Shown here: piece by piece, positions 46,915 through 60,300 of the stretch
Layout: every line of letters begins with the position of its first letter
Position numbering within the stretch: position 1 is the first letter of the stretch
Origin: Nereocystis luetkeana
Lineage: Eukaryota; Sar; Phaeophyceae; Laminariales; Laminariaceae
Direction of reading: 5' to 3'
NCBI GenBank assembly: GCA_031213475.1
Contig: JARUPZ010000009.1
Location: forward strand, 6,729,601-6,793,600
DNA: 64,000 nucleotides
The notes under the pieces: model-generated
Database searches by the model: none
Told to the model about the DNA's origin: nothing
What the model saw: only the letters and a program-made list of their open reading frames with translations
Program-made: the position numbers and the translations under genes

Positions 46915-48700
46915 AGTACATCCAATACTAATGCTACTTGAAAACTTTAGTACCATCCCCGCAGCGAAACTCCTCCCCAGTTTGTAGAGACCAGAACTGG
47001 TCGTTGTTCCATGTATGTGTGACTTCAGCGCAACAACAACGTCAATTAATTCCAGTAGTAGCTACTTCCCGCGACAGTATTGTGGCGTGGAGGCCGGTTC
47101 CTGCGGTAACTCTTCCCGTGTTGGCCTGCTCCCATAGAAAAACATTAGAGGATTATTGAGGGGGCTATGCCTCGAGGACAGTGTTCGCGTGGAGTGCAGT
47201 TCCCCTACTAACTAACCCCGTGAATTCTCGTGACTGCTGAATATCGCAGAGAAAGCTTGAACGATCAAAACTCGTATCATCCGGGATTGGGTCCAGAAAA
47301 CGCACAGCAAACAAACGTGTTCTCCGTCGATCCTCCGAGTACACCTGTCTGTGGACGACATATCATATATATATATATATACAGACCTATCAGTGGTCAA
47401 TGTTAGTTTTACAGGGAACCATATTTCACCGTTAATGTAGGGAGTAGGGAGGACAATTGTGCTCCGCAGTTATCAGACAAATAAATAGTGTTTGACCGCT
47501 CAGGATACCGCTAACAGGCACGAGGTCGAACGCGGCGAAAACACGTTAATGGCGCCGTATGAGTGTGAGGCGGGGTCCTTGCTAGGATCAAGGATATGTG
47601 TCGGAAGAAGTCTACGCCCGCCCGTGCCCTGATACCACCATCGAAAGGATTTCCTAGTAGTGCGAGAGAAAAAATAACAATCAGCAACCACAATCAACAA
47701 CCCGACGCCCGAGGCGTTTCTAACTAACTGCACATACATACTTGTCTAGTTTTTTTTCCATGAGTCAGAAGTTATGGAAATGGATACTGGGCAAAAATGT
47801 CAAATGCAAGCCTTGTTTATATAAGTGTCCGTTCTGCTTCGTTGGCATGTTTATGGAATGTAACGTTTGAAACATGTTCACCATGTATGTACAATCGTGA
47901 GTAATGAGTAACCAGACCCCCGAGGCGTCATATTTCAAATTTGTGTATTCTTAAACCAGCAAAAGTAGCAAACAGGTGCTGCAATGTTGTTTTTCAAATA
48001 TGTTTGCGGACTGCTAACAGGAGTTTGTACTTGGCAAGTTTAGGGAAAGTACCGTTTGTATTTTATTTACCTTTTTTTGCCCGATAAAGACAATCAATGT
48101 GAGCTTCCGCAAAAAAAGCAAAACACTCAGCGACGACCCCCGCTAGACTCGCTCTAACTTGAGTATTCGACGGGGATATGAACGACACGCGTTGGCAGCG
48201 CCAGCGGCGAATGTAGGGCCTGCGACCCTGGTCATGAGCCCCTGAATATGGGGCATGGTTGTTCTGTTTTCCGGGGCAGGGAAACGAATCAAAAGCATCG
48301 GCCTCCCCAGCTTATCGCAGGGAATTTCGGCCGGGCAGGAAGCACGGCTTATCTCTGAAGTAGATGGCCTGTGTCTGGAGCACGATTGCCGGCAGCATTA
48401 TTTACTACACAGGGAGCGTCTGCGTACCGTCGGCTACTTCCTTCCGCTCTACCGATTTTGCATAACGTCTAAGTTAAAAAAGGCGTTACGATGCGAAAAA
48501 AAATAAATGTGTTTGATATTGAGAGCCACCCCGCGGCAGGGGTTGCACTTTTTGGGCCGAAGGTTTCTGACCGATTGAGTTCCCTAAGTAAGTGAGGAAC
48601 CAGCAGTTAGAATGGAACTTTCCTCGTTTATTCGTTTTAGGACTAGAACATAGATAGATAGATGTATGTGCCGGTCGAATGGCGCGAACATATATATGTC
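46915..48700. other. no recognised gene
   Basis: A (TA)n run lies near 47363-47380. Otherwise unique-looking, AT-rich sequence. Confidence 0.35.
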
Positions 48701-48704
48701 TTCC

Positions 48705-48780
48705 AAGTATTGCATCGGGTGAAATATTGAGCTCCTAATGTGAGGGGCTTAGGAACTTCTGGTACACCCCAACCGTGGGA
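48705..48780 (+). repeat. dispersed ~60-bp repeat (copy near 8830)
   Basis: TGAGCTCCTAATGTGAGGGG followed by a GGTACACCCC block, matching 8820-8895 in order. Confidence 0.5.
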
Positions 48781-48880
48781 TGGCTCTTGACAAATAAATA
48801 TACAATGCTTCACGATAAAATGTTTTGGTAACTTCTTGGCAAGTGTTTCTTACTAATACTCAAGAGCATTCATTTGTTTG

Positions 48881-49215
48881 CTTTTTTTTTCTCATCCCAT
48901 TTATTATCTTCGCACATCTTTTTCTCCTTTTGCGTCCAACTCGTATCTCAGATCCGGGGTCACATATAAGGCTCTTCTCCCCCCTTCCCCCTACGGTACG
49001 TGCCTTCATTTTTATCGCGAGAAGATTTCAGCCTTTTCTTCCCTCGTCGACTCGCGTCGAATTGAGCCTACCCACGCTGCAAGGCGCTCTCAACAATTGA
49101 ATCCTTTTTATTTTATTTTTTGCAAATACAACTAAAGTCCGACCCACCTGGGGCTCGAACCCAGGACTCAAACTCAGGTAGAGTTCGAGGTCAACCGCTT
49201 GAACCACCGGAGGCT
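48881..49215 (-). mobile_element. tRNA-derived SINE, copy 2
   Basis: Minus-strand head with A box TGGTTCAAGCGG and B box GGTTCGAGCCC, a body the same as copy 1 over most of its length, and an A tail (T run at 48882-48890). No clear target duplication was found by eye. Confidence 0.85.
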
Positions 49216-49726
49216 ATACATGTGAAATAAAAATTCTGAGGACCTTTAACAATCTGGGAGAGGGGATCTTTAGGTTGGTAGGCTGTTCGGATGTTTTGGT
49301 TCCTGTTGGGATCAAGGCACGGGCGAAGACCCAGCCCAACCCTGACTCTAACCCTTACCCTAACCTTGACCCCAAACCGCGGCCGAAACGGGCCAAAACT
49401 CGCCATAAACGAGGCTACGCCGAAATTGCATCGTACCAGGAAATTTCGCAAGTAAGTTCGGACGACGATTCCGAAGTGCAGACCATGCTACACACTTTCA
49501 AGTAAAACATATCCGGATTCCCTAAAGATCCCTTCTCCCAGACTGCTAAACCTACTCAAAACTCTTCAACCTGGTGCAGTTTTTTATTTATCTTCTTTAA
49601 TCGGGTTGTATAGTCCCAGTGCGCATAGTATCAGTGCGCCGCATGATTATGTCTGGTGTCCTGTTGACCCGAGTAGCATCCAGGAGAGCCACTGACCTAT
49701 ATCCTTAGAGAGGAATGACATACGAC
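49216..49726. other. no gene; short telomere-like patch
   Basis: Bases ~49340-49385 contain degenerate CCCTAA-like words (CTAACCCTTACCCTAACC). This is too short and irregular to call interstitial telomere with confidence. Confidence 0.35.
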
Positions 49727-49730
49727 TTGA

Positions 49731-49819
49731 CCCTTTTAGAACCGCAGTCCCGTTTTAGAGACAAACCACTCAAAGTTCGAGTTGTTTGTCCCCAAAACGG
49801 GACTGCGGTTCTAAAGGGG
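49731..49819. mobile_element. piggyBac-type MITE, copy 4
   Basis: CCCTTTTAGAACCGCAGTCC at the left and GGACTGCGGTTCTAAAGGGG at the right, followed by TTAA (49820-49823). The left flank is TTGA, one change from TTAA. The inner arms GACAAAC / GTTTGTC are kept, so it is a fairly young copy. Confidence 0.8.
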
Positions 49820-49877
49820 TTAAAATATATACGATATATATTAATGGTATGATATGATATATATATATATTATGGGG

Positions 49878-50213
49878 TTTTTTTTGCTCATCCCATTTAT
49901 TATCTTCGCACATCTTCTTCTCTCTCTCCTTCCGACTCGTAACTCAGATCCGGAGTCACATAGCAGGCTCTTCTCCCCCCTTCCCGCTACGGTACGTGCC
50001 TCCATTTTTATCGCGAGAAGATTTCAGCCTTTCCTTCCCTCGTCGACTCGCATCGAATTGTGCCTACCTACCCACGCTGCAAGGCGCTCTCAACAATTGA
50101 ATCATTTTTTTTTATTTTTGCAAATAAAGTCAAAGTCCGACCCACCTGGGGCTCGAACCCAGGACTCAAACAAGTAGAATTCGAGGTTAACCACTTGAAC
50201 CACCGGGGCGACC
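49878..50213 (-). mobile_element. tRNA-derived SINE, copy 3
   Basis: Nearly the same as copy 1, including A and B boxes and a GTTTGAGTCCTGG block, with a T run at its plus-strand left end. TTATG on both sides may be the target duplication (weak). Confidence 0.85.
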
Positions 50214-51105
50214 AGTGGTTATGTATGATATATCATACCTGGTAGGATATAAGGCGAGACGTATTACGCAGCTTACTACATCAAGAATCAGCTGTTCAGT
50301 CTGTCGCGCTCACGGCGGATGGATTTTATAATATTGTAAACTATTGAGGTGTCATAATTCATTTTTTTGTAGAGTCCATCCGGTTTCAAATTGTTGTGAT
50401 CAGGACGTGTTTCTCCCTTTTTCCATCGCCCGTTCCTGACACGTTTTATGTGCGGTGTTGGGGTAGCACCTTTAGGCCCATTTGCGTTTCGACTTCGACA
50501 AGGATCGTCCTCGACCGGAGACTACCAAAATTCGTTTGTTTTAGCAGAAATCTGTTTTGTGATTATTTTCACATTATTATCCCACAGGCATCGCTCGTCC
50601 AGTTGGCTATATGTCTTTGGCCCGAGAGCGTTTTTAATCTCTTAGTTGAGATTATCGAGCTTTTCGAGCATGGAACCCAGCAACGTCCTGGTCAACTTCC
50701 CTCTACCCTTGTTATTCGACCGCATGCAACGTTAGAGGTTGTGCTGTTTGTCTCAACGGTTTTCCATCAGGTCGTGACTACTTACAACTGCCGAAAAATG
50801 GGAGTTTTTATATGTATGTATGTGTATTATTTCCCAACAATTGAAACATAGCTTAGTTAATATTGCGAGGCTTAACGCGCGAAAAATGAATTCCATCCAC
50901 CCTTACCCTCACTATATCTTAAATTTAGTCTGGAGCCTGATTTTTGTCCACGCGTGCAAAAACATGTTCAGCGGATTGACCCAAAATATTTCTTCGCAGC
51001 TGTGGTTTGGTCGTGAGATGTTTATGCTCTCCAGGTGGTGAGCCCAAAGACCTATCCTTAAGGCAGTGCATCTCGCTCTTCCTTTCTTATTTCTGTGTGA
51101 CACAG
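50214..51105. other. no recognised gene; intron-like end
   Basis: A TACCTGGTA site lies at 50236. The last ~40 bases before 51106 form a pyrimidine-rich tract ending in ACACAG, a good splice acceptor for the next exon. A 151-codon frame at 50396-50851 has no known motif. Confidence 0.35.
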
Positions 51106-51294
51106 GGACAAGGCAGGGGGAGGTCAGGCCGAGGCCGACGAAACCAAACTTTTCCCCCAAGCAGGCAACCCCCTGTCCCCCCGCTTTCTTCGCCGTCGAT
51201 TCCGCCCCCGGGAGGCTACCGCCTTCTAGTTCTTGTGGGACTACCTGGCTGCGGGAAGTCCACCCTCGTTTCCTCCCTGGCTGATGTGGGCTGA
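51106..51294 (+). CDS. orphan exon with a P-loop (Walker A) NTPase/kinase motif
   Basis: The frame from 51106 (phase 0 after the acceptor) encodes a Gly/Arg-rich and then Pro-rich stretch, and then GGYRLLVLVGLPGCGKSTLV. This is a hydrophobic strand followed by Walker A GLPGCGKST, which binds nucleotide phosphate. The strand-P-loop wording resembles the AAA_33/polynucleotide-kinase-like group; that assignment is inference. The codons are G/C-ending, unlike the flanks. The frame stops soon after SSLADVG (51292-51294); a possible but poor donor GAT|GTGGGC lies at 51286. No Walker B or rest of the kinase was found downstream, so it is one exon of a longer gene or a captured fragment. Confidence 0.5.
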   Translation, partial: GQGRGRSGRGRRNQTFPPSRQPPVPPLSSPSIPPPGGYRLLVLVGLPGCGKSTLVSSLADVG

Positions 51295-51427
51295 TAAGAT
51301 GCGTAGGACGCGCAGTAACTGGGTAAAAAGCTTTCGGGTGTTCGTACTGGTGTTCGGATGATCCTCGCTATTCGGAGTGATGTACGTTTCGCTGAGGGTA
51401 AAAGGCGGAAGTAGGAGGAAATAGACT
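51295..51427. other. no feature recognised
   Basis: Short interval between the P-loop exon and a MITE. No continuation of the kinase domain is seen. Confidence 0.35.
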
Positions 51428-51546
51428 AACACGGGGGACCATAGTTGATAGGACAAAATATTGTTAGTAAAGATGGTTAAACATCTAGGTTTTCGTGTAT
51501 CGCTTAAACCATAGGTCCTCTTAAGTAAGTGTGGTCCCCCGTGATA
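51428..51546. mobile_element. TA-type MITE, copy D
   Basis: ACACGGGGGACCATAGTTGA at the left and GTGGTCCCCCGTGATAG at the right. Interior as in copy A, with a small insertion near the right arm. Confidence 0.7.
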
Positions 51547-54289
51547 GAGGGGAGAGTTGTGCGATACGGTAGATGTGAACAGGCTTCTAAAACGAGGAAT
51601 TTTTTGCGTCGTTCACATACATCATGATAAACTTGACAGAATATATATGCGGAGGTAACCTAACCAATAGTCCTCTACCACAACATTATTATTGAAATCT
51701 GTATAACGATAAGTGACCTTAAATGGTTGAACCTTTTGCCGCACTTGCCCGGAGAAGGGGGGACAAGGGTGGACTAGGGGGGGATGTTGGGGGGCGGAAA
51801 CACCGATGGCATGAATTGCGTAGTCGTAAAAGCAATGATCCTCTCATCTCTAAAATCCCTGGACGGAGAACGTCGGGTTTTGGCTGACCAGGCGGGCATT
51901 GTTCGCACCACCCCCGAAGCGCTGTGAAGTAAGTGTCAGGTGCGTCTCATAGAGGGGCAGCTGCATCCTACTAAGAACCGCTGTTGAGGCTGATATTCAT
52001 GCATATTATAGATGACAGCGTCCACGACTTGATGTGATATCTGGTGTCGGCACCTGAAGGGACAGCAGTAGGTTTACCATGCAACAATAAACTAAAGCGG
52101 TACCCTTCTTGTTTATCTCACAGCGTGGGAGGACGCTTGACTGCCTCGTCAATAAACCACACCAAACCAACCTTTATATCCACTAGATACATAATGTAGC
52201 GGTGGTATGTTGAATAGGGGGGGTGGGGGGCCTTGAGGGGGGTGTACTTGATATGCTGATAGCGGAAGGGGGGCGGCAGCTAAGCTGTCCTAAGCGTCTC
52301 TTGCGGCACTGGGGCCGACTGCTGGAACTGGATCGAGGAAATGTTGTTCGCAAGATTATATCCGAAAGGGTTCAGAGTCGGCGATACGCTAGAATACGCA
52401 AAATGCTGTGGACTGACTCCGATGTAGCCAAAATTCAAATCTACGAAAATACTCGGAGTAGAAGTTGAAAGTGTTTCGTCTGGGGTTGTCGTCTGTTCCT
52501 GTTGATGATTTCTGGGTAGCTGTTGATGTTGCTGGTCTTGTAACCGGTTATCGTTGACGGTGTATTTCGTCGTGGTCGTGGTCGTAGTTGCTGTTGATAC
52601 TAGGTTAAAACTGCTCATTCTTTTCCCGTTGCTTTTGCTGTTTTTTTGCAGGGCGGTCGTGAACCAAGACAACTTTGGTCCTCGGCAATTGTGCGAGGTC
52701 AGAGCTCGGCATCATCTGCAGCAGGGGAGGCGTGTCGCTATTGACAGGTGATATATGTAAACAAGACGGTGCATGCGCGAGTACAACGCTCTAGCGATAA
52801 AACAGGAGTGATGTCTACCATACATAACGTCCCAAAATGGTCCCTCTGAAAGTACTGATAAGCATCCACGAGTACAACAACAGTAAGACAGTACCTGGTA
52901 TGGTTTTTGACCGGACCTTGCTTATCAATATTGTTGTACCAATGGTTACTGTGTGTGTACTTCGTTGGGTAATGGACTTGAACAGCAGTTGTATTGGAAT
53001 CGTCAACAACAGCGTAACTGTATTTGCTGTTGTTGTTGTTGTGATCTGGTCGCAAGACCGAACTCAATCGGATCCGGTTGAGTTATTATGCCACTACTAC
53101 CGTCATCTACGAGTTCTTCGTTTCCACACTGCAGTACGGCTGTAACTCCTGAGACACATCCGAGTTGATATTGAATTGAATGGAGACTCAGAGAAAGTTG
53201 GAATCCCTACACCGACAGAAACCAAAATCAAGGCACGATACCTACAGTTCCTTGGAGGGTATTTGACGATGAACAACGCCTCTGGGCAGCTCTTGTGACC
53301 GCGAGTTCGTGATGCCGTATGTGACCAGCGCGGTGTGACAGCAGAGCTAAATAAATAAATGTCGAATCAACAATAATACACAGCGTACTTGATACGCACC
53401 GCAGCCGACTCTGTGGCAGCTTCTGCTGCTGTAGGGTGCGGAAACAGTGGTCCTTGTCTAGACTTGTAGAGCCTCAGGGCGCAAACAACGCACCCAACAG
53501 ACCCCCGATAGTGGTCCGTATCCTCCGCAATAAATGCGCCTGTCATAAGCAGCGACTGCGTGTTTCCTGGTGCTGTACGGATTACTTTCCGTCGTGCTGC
53601 TTCTGTAAATAAATGTGTGTTTGGCCCACTGGTACGTGTGATGGATTACCGTCTCTGCTGTGGTACTCACCACACAAGTAAGTACGTCCGACGCCAAATG
53701 TGTACTTGCGGTAACGCTAAAACAATACTCTACTGCTTCACCACGAAAACGAAAGTAGTACTCCCCCATTCCAATAGTGTCCAGGTGGTTCGGCGCATCT
53801 GAAATTTAAATGAGAAAATTACGTTTGCGCGTAACGAAGTGATTGATCGATTTATTATGTCCAACACGTCTAATATTCGAAACAATTTTGTTCCCCTACT
53901 ACTAGGTTCCACCTTCTCCGAGAGTAACGCACGATGTTGACTGCAAACTGTTTTTTTTTTATTATTAGCGACGGGAGATCTGTGCAGCGTTAAAAAGTTA
54001 AAGTACCGTGTGACAACGGCTGCCGATGAGAATCAGTTGGTCGCAGCGCGAACACTACGCTCTAAGAGCGGCCAGGGTATGGTGTACGAGGCGACGACAC
54101 CATCACTGATGTCGATGCTTGACGCACCAATTTGTGCTCTGTCCAACGGAACTACCTTTCTTTGTTCCTTATTATTGGGGATTCTCCGGTAAATTTGTTA
54201 GATTTCGAAGGGAATAAATGTTCAGGGTCTATCTATCGGCGCGTTTAGCTAGAGGGGTTGTACATGACGTTTGAACCCCTGCCGATTAC
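51547..54289. other. no confident gene
   Basis: Two weak coding-like pieces: plus 52253-52468 (Arg-rich, KRLLRHWGRLLELDRGN) and plus 53156-53298 (KIKARYLQFLGGYLTM). The minus frame 52280-52672 is Thr/Gln/Ser-rich. None matches a known family. A TACCTGGTA site lies at 52892 and a short GTT-rich run near 53020. Confidence 0.3.
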
Positions 54290-54385
54290 TATTGCGGTGG
54301 ACCATAGGTAACAGGACCTATCTATGGTATACTTAAAAAAAACTAACAATATTTGTTCCTGTTAACTATGGCCCCCCGTAATAGT
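54290..54385. mobile_element. TA-type MITE, copy E
   Basis: TATTGCGGTGGACCATAG at the left and CTATGGCCCCCCGTAATAG at the right. Orientation as in copy B, with a shortened interior. Confidence 0.7.
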
Positions 54386-57300
54386 AGGCGCTTAAAATAT
54401 TCGTGGTGTCACCTAAACATCACTTTTACAATAATACACAAATGATCTTTCGTCGTGAACGTACATTATTTTTGGAAATTCAAGACGATGAAATGTTTAA
54501 AAAAAACGGCCTATGCAACGTCGGCTTCCTTAAGATACCGTATGAGGGTAATAATTGGCATCCAAGTTGAACTACAAATACTTGTATGCCACGGCCGCAG
54601 TATAAGCATACGCGCACTGCTGGGCGTCTCCTTAGCTGTTTGGTGGAGAATGGAAACATTGTCATTTCTCCCATCGCTTTCGAGGGCCATACGAAGGGGA
54701 TGAAACAGATGTTTCTGTATATTTCTGCCAAATAGTGCACACCTATGTTTTTTTCTTCTGACTCCGGCACGTGCTAGAACACGGGCGTTGAGATCCAAGT
54801 GGAGGTCGATGTGATCTGCCTACGTACAGGTGTCTGGTTGGAGACTAGCAAAAATTGACACCGACAGTAAATATTCTGGTGGGTGTACTTTTTGGGTAGA
54901 AATTAGGATGCCTAGTGTCGATGCTGGAAACGTTGCCAAATCCAGAGGAGGACGCAGACATTGCTGGGTATCGATACTTGGAGCGTTGCTAAAGGATGGG
55001 AGGTCGACTAGTGCACCAGCACGAACTTTGCAGCTACCTGAAAGGCGGGGCCTGTCTCGATACCACGGCGTGGCGTGCACGCAGAACTGTGGTCGCGCCT
55101 CTTTATTTTCTACTCATGCTTCATAACATGTTCGCATGTGTGTTTGTGCTCGCTTAGATGAAGATGTTTGTTTTTCCTCGTGTGTCCACAAATTTTAAAA
55201 GCGCAACTAAAAATAGTTCCACCTTCGTGATAACATGTTGCGCTAGGAGACTAATTTCTTATATATTAAAGGTAGGTTCTGCGCGATCTAACCCACGATT
55301 GCGGGGGGACGTCCATGCCAGTGCTCTTGTGCACATGCTTGCCGCGTGACATCCGTATGACATGTCTTGTTCACCAGCACTTAATTCGTGATGTGTCACA
55401 CATCTCACAAAGGTGATATATCTTTCCCGGATCGAGACTCGCCCGGTTGTTAAAATATTTGGTCTCCCGTCTTCCCCGGCGCGCGTGATGTGCCGATAGG
55501 TACAACTCAAACTCGAAGCAGCGCGCGACGTGCACTAAACTTGGAACCTCCCTGTCCATCTCCCGTGCTCACCGCATTGCAGTGCTGCTTGACATCCCCA
55601 TGGGTGAGAAACGAGTATTTAAACACTCGCGGAAGCCCAGGACTAGGACACGGCCAACCCCGAAACCAACATAAGTTCTCCACACATCCAACCGTTCGTC
55701 GATTCCCTCTGTCATCGCCTAGAGAATCCTCAGGAGATATTTGCCTCATCATTGGGGGCATAGATAATGTTGCCAGTCGATAAGGCTCAAGTCTACGATA
55801 CCCATAATAATGTGTTGACTAGGCTTGCTCTGTGAAGTTCGTATCCTGCGCAGCATGTATGTGCGATAATTAATTAGAGAAATATCTAGCCGTCCTTCGT
55901 CACCCTTGTCTTTCCAGCGGAATAGAGGCAGTATGACGGCGCGTCAGTATGACTAGGATCACGGCGCGTCCATATATATGGTAGTAAAACTGTAGGCGTT
56001 ATTCTCTGGGATTCGGGCACCAAGAACAGGAAACATGTTGCTACCCCCACAATATGGTAAATAAGTTCAGGAACCTTATGCCGGGTAGATTTGTAGTACT
56101 ACTGTGTACTAGTACATGCACGAACAACACTGACGGTAGGACCGACGCCTGCGATGACCGTTCGAGCTTGAAAGTCTCTAAGGTTACCGTAGGTGCTTCC
56201 CGATTTGACGTCTGGCAGTTACTACGTAGGGCCAATTGGGCGTGTGCATTTTGCGGGGGGGACCCAGGTGACGAATAACGTCGCATCTGGGTAGGTTCAG
56301 GTACGCTTCGGCCGCCTGGACCTGATCTCAGATGCCCCCTAACACAAGCCGATGATATGAATATTTGCAATCTAAAGTCCGTGAGAGCCGCCAAAGGCGG
56401 TGATGTGCGTGGACCGAACAGTACGTCAGTGAAACGCCAGATCGATGTGTTGTCCCAGGTCTCGGCGACACCATCTGCCTTCTTCGGGAAGTGTGTAAAC
56501 GACACAAAATAGAACCAAAAACACAATATTTGGGGGTACGGCTACCTGAGCACCGAGCTGGGGCGAAAAAATGTTTTTCGTTAACGAGCGACAGTATCGT
56601 CCCATCCTCGCGTGCCGGTGCTGTGGTGGTCGTTGGTAGTCGTTTTGTATCCCCTGCGCGATTCAGCAGTGATCTCAGTTTAATGAAAACCACTAGTTCC
56701 AGAGTAACGAAACAGCTATTCGCCCGTCCGCGTGTGTCAACAATGTCCCCAGGAAATGTGATAACCCTTCCTCCTCTCGGTTGTTCGTTGTTTTTTCGAG
56801 TTGTCATTAGAGAGTTTGTTCCGAAATCATGGCAAACGGTGATGATTAGGACGTTGAAAAGGCAAACTCAGAAAAGAACGATATTCGAACGAAATTATAA
56901 AGTTTTCGCGGGACAACTATTTATCTTCTATATTACTGATTGTATTGTTGGTTTATACATACTGTTTACACAATGTCGCCGATATTCGAGTGTCACTTGG
57001 TTTTTCCCACCCGGCAGTGACACGAAGTAATATAAACGGGAGACCGAGATCACCGTACTCACAAATACGGGGTGTATAATTTACACACGTTCAAGGTATC
57101 GATGCGGTCTTCTTGCCAAAATGCTCCTCATACACCGCTCATATACACGTGCTAGTGCAGGGTTCAGAGCAGAGGGTGCCCACTTATTCTCACACGCTAC
57201 CATTCATCAGGGAACGTGGAAACATGAACGTAACTTCTGCGACGCCCCTCCGCACTCCTGCCAACGCGACTTCTTGCAAACTCCCTCCCAGATATTTGCA

Positions 57301-60300
57301 TTGCTCGGGTTCAGAGCAGGGTTGGCCACCCCTCCCTCGAACCCGGCCCGGCTTCTGCCGGTGTTGTCCCCCGGTTTTCCAGAGGCCTGCGCCCACCCCA
57401 ACGCAGTGAGGGCTTTAACGACGTCTTTCGGTGCAGTGATGACGATGATTTGTCCCAGTTGTTTTCCCTCTTGACTCCTTCCTCCGTACCGCCTTTGGTG
57501 GTGGACCTCCTTTGGCCGGCTCTGTTCAGGTCGATCATGGTGTCTGGTCTCGGCCCTATTATTTGCGCTTGAACTGCTGTATTGGGGGAGACGCTTGGAC
57601 GGATCGGGATGGTTTGGTCGATCTGTCGTGGATGATGCGGCCCGACTAATACGTATGTCTGCAGTAATACGATCGCGGGCGATAGCTCCGTGAAGCAACG
57701 AGCGGTAGCCATCCGGATTGCACCTGAACAGCTGACTGTGTAACGGTGACTGGGCGATCGAAGAGACAAGGAAAATATATACGCCGTCTTGCTGGGGGCC
57801 TACTGTGAAATGTTTTGGTTCCGTCTCGAGTCGCTCTGCTGTTCCGTCCGTCTGATGGGGCAAGACTGTAAACTGTAAGGATGCAGAAGACGTCGACGGT
57901 GACGCCCACGCGGGGTCGGAATCTGACCCTCCATGTATTTTAAGACGACGTGCAAACCGTCATAAGGATCACAACACCGAGAATACTCCTGCCCTGGGCG
58001 AACCGCGACCTCGGCTCTACCGCCGAAGCTGTGATGGTGACATGAGGTACCACGACGGCAACAAACAGCAGTCGCGGCAGTTGTGCCATCCCAAGCAGCG
58101 ACAGCAAGGACGCTTGAGCAGCAGCCAGGTGGATAGTCCTGTGGTGAGCAGGGGGGGGTAGCAATTGAGATTGGTTCGGACGTCCGATCTCAACGAAACA
58201 CAATCGCACTTTCGATTGTTTATGTACATGTGGTTTTGTTCCGTCTGCCATTGCGGACGTTTGAGGAGGACGGCACTAAGATGAAGGTTACGCGTAGGAT
58301 GCTTTGATGTATCCTATATCAGCCACGTGGCGGTCTATGATCCCACGACAAAAAATGGCCCTCCTAAGCGGCATCCTTTGTGGCTGGTCTAGACACAATA
58401 TGGTCTAGTATGAGTACGGGTGGAGCACGGGGGTAGTTACGTTTTCTGATTCAAACGGCGAGTTGATTTATCAAGCGAACCATCCCCGGAAAGTACCAAG
58501 GGGTGTTCCAGGGCAATGGAGCACCTCAATGGTCACGTTTCCTAACGTCGACAACGTTAATCCGAACCGGGAACCGCCCCGACCGCCAGAAAAAGAAAGA
58601 TAAACTTGACGACCTTACTTACCAGACCCGTGAGAGTTTACAAACTCACCGGCCCGTAAAAGAGTGAAATGAAAGCTTCTTGATCCTTCTCAACCCAACC
58701 CGTCTTGACACGTGAGTTTTCGAAACGTGCTGACCTGGCACAAGTCGAAAAAAACTCTTTACCCGATCCGTCACGAGGCCCAACGTTTGAATGACGCCCG
58801 ATCCGACCCCCTTCAGCCACGTCCGATAACCTCCTTACGTGACCGGACAATATATCCTCCGGCTCACGCATGAGATACGGGTCGTGTCCCCGGCCGACGT
58901 GAAATCAACATGCCGACCACGTTCATCTCATGCAACGCCTTCGACCGCCGGGTCAGGCCCCATCAACGACGGCTCCGATGGTTCCACCCTGCTTTGGATG
59001 TCGGTCGAGTGGGTATGGGTGGATGCGCATATATATATATGCGTACATTGGACTGTTTCTTTATCTAGGCTACTCTGATATCGATGGACTTATATATTCA
59101 CTCCTAGCGAGCGAGGGGTTTAGGCAGATCTGTTTTTTTGTTTCATGCGTCGGATACGTGGGCCAGACTCTCATCTCAGCAGGTCAAACCCACGGGTGAA
59201 TCTGAGAGGACCCGCGAGTGACGTGTTTCTCGCGAGAAAATGACTTGCTTCGACGCTGTAGCTTTTTAAACCTTTTGAAACGGTTTTTTCAAATTCGTGA
59301 TATTTAAAAAAACATTTGATCCGTCCCGACCCGCGTGGTCTCAAAACACCTTGACCCGACCTGACCAGACCAGATACGTTTGCAAACCCCTGGAACGCGA
59401 CGCGACCCGTGAAACGAAAACCATTTTTACACGAATTGACCCGACCAGGGCGAAGTTGAAGACCTTTCTGACCCGAGCCGTGGGTCGGGGCATACCCCGT
59501 GAACAGACACAACCAGTACAAAATACATGGTCTCATTGACATTGAACAAAGTACCTGCATTTACAGTAAGCAAACGAGTTCATCGTGTCGGCAAAAAATG
59601 AGGGGGTGACCTACAGAGTTTGGTCGAATTAATTGTTGTATAGTGCCCATTTTTCAGTTACAAGGTTGCAGTCAACACTTCGTATCCACCGATTCCATAA
59701 GATGAATCAAATCGATCGAAATATGGGAGATGCCAATTGTTTGCGCAAATAAATGTCGAGTTTTTACCTAGCGGCCGAAATGTCGAAAGCAACCTTTCCT
59801 GTGTTCTCTTTAAACAATCGATCGCCATCAACCCTCGAGGTAGCCGCAGCACAGGAGTTGAACTCTAGGTCTGACGTATGTAACAAAACAAAAACGGCTA
59901 TCACCACAAATTGACATTTTTGACGAATAGGCAGGAAAACAAAATATTGTGTTTGAGGAATAGTTTCCTGGCCCTTCGTGTCATAAGGGATTTCCCGATG
60001 ATTTTTAGTGTAATGTAGCCTGACGGGCCGCTCTTACAAAGTTGTCTGGTTTCGTTGGGTTTCTCACGTTTGCTTTGACATGAAGGGGAATACGCAAATA
60101 CTATGAATTTGTGAACCAGGTATAGTACATTGAAATTATTTGCAAGCCTGCAGTTAGAACCCTGAGTTATATCTGTTTTTTCATCATTATTACTCGTTGA
60201 CTTCTACACTTCTTTTGTGTACTCGTATTTTTTAACGTGGCGTCTTTTTTATAATTTTTCATCTACCTTCGGGATAAAGCTACTGACTCCTTTGAATATG

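Noticed and set aside
49340-49385. Interstitial telomere repeat
   Set aside because: Only one or two exact CCCTAA words; the rest is too irregular.
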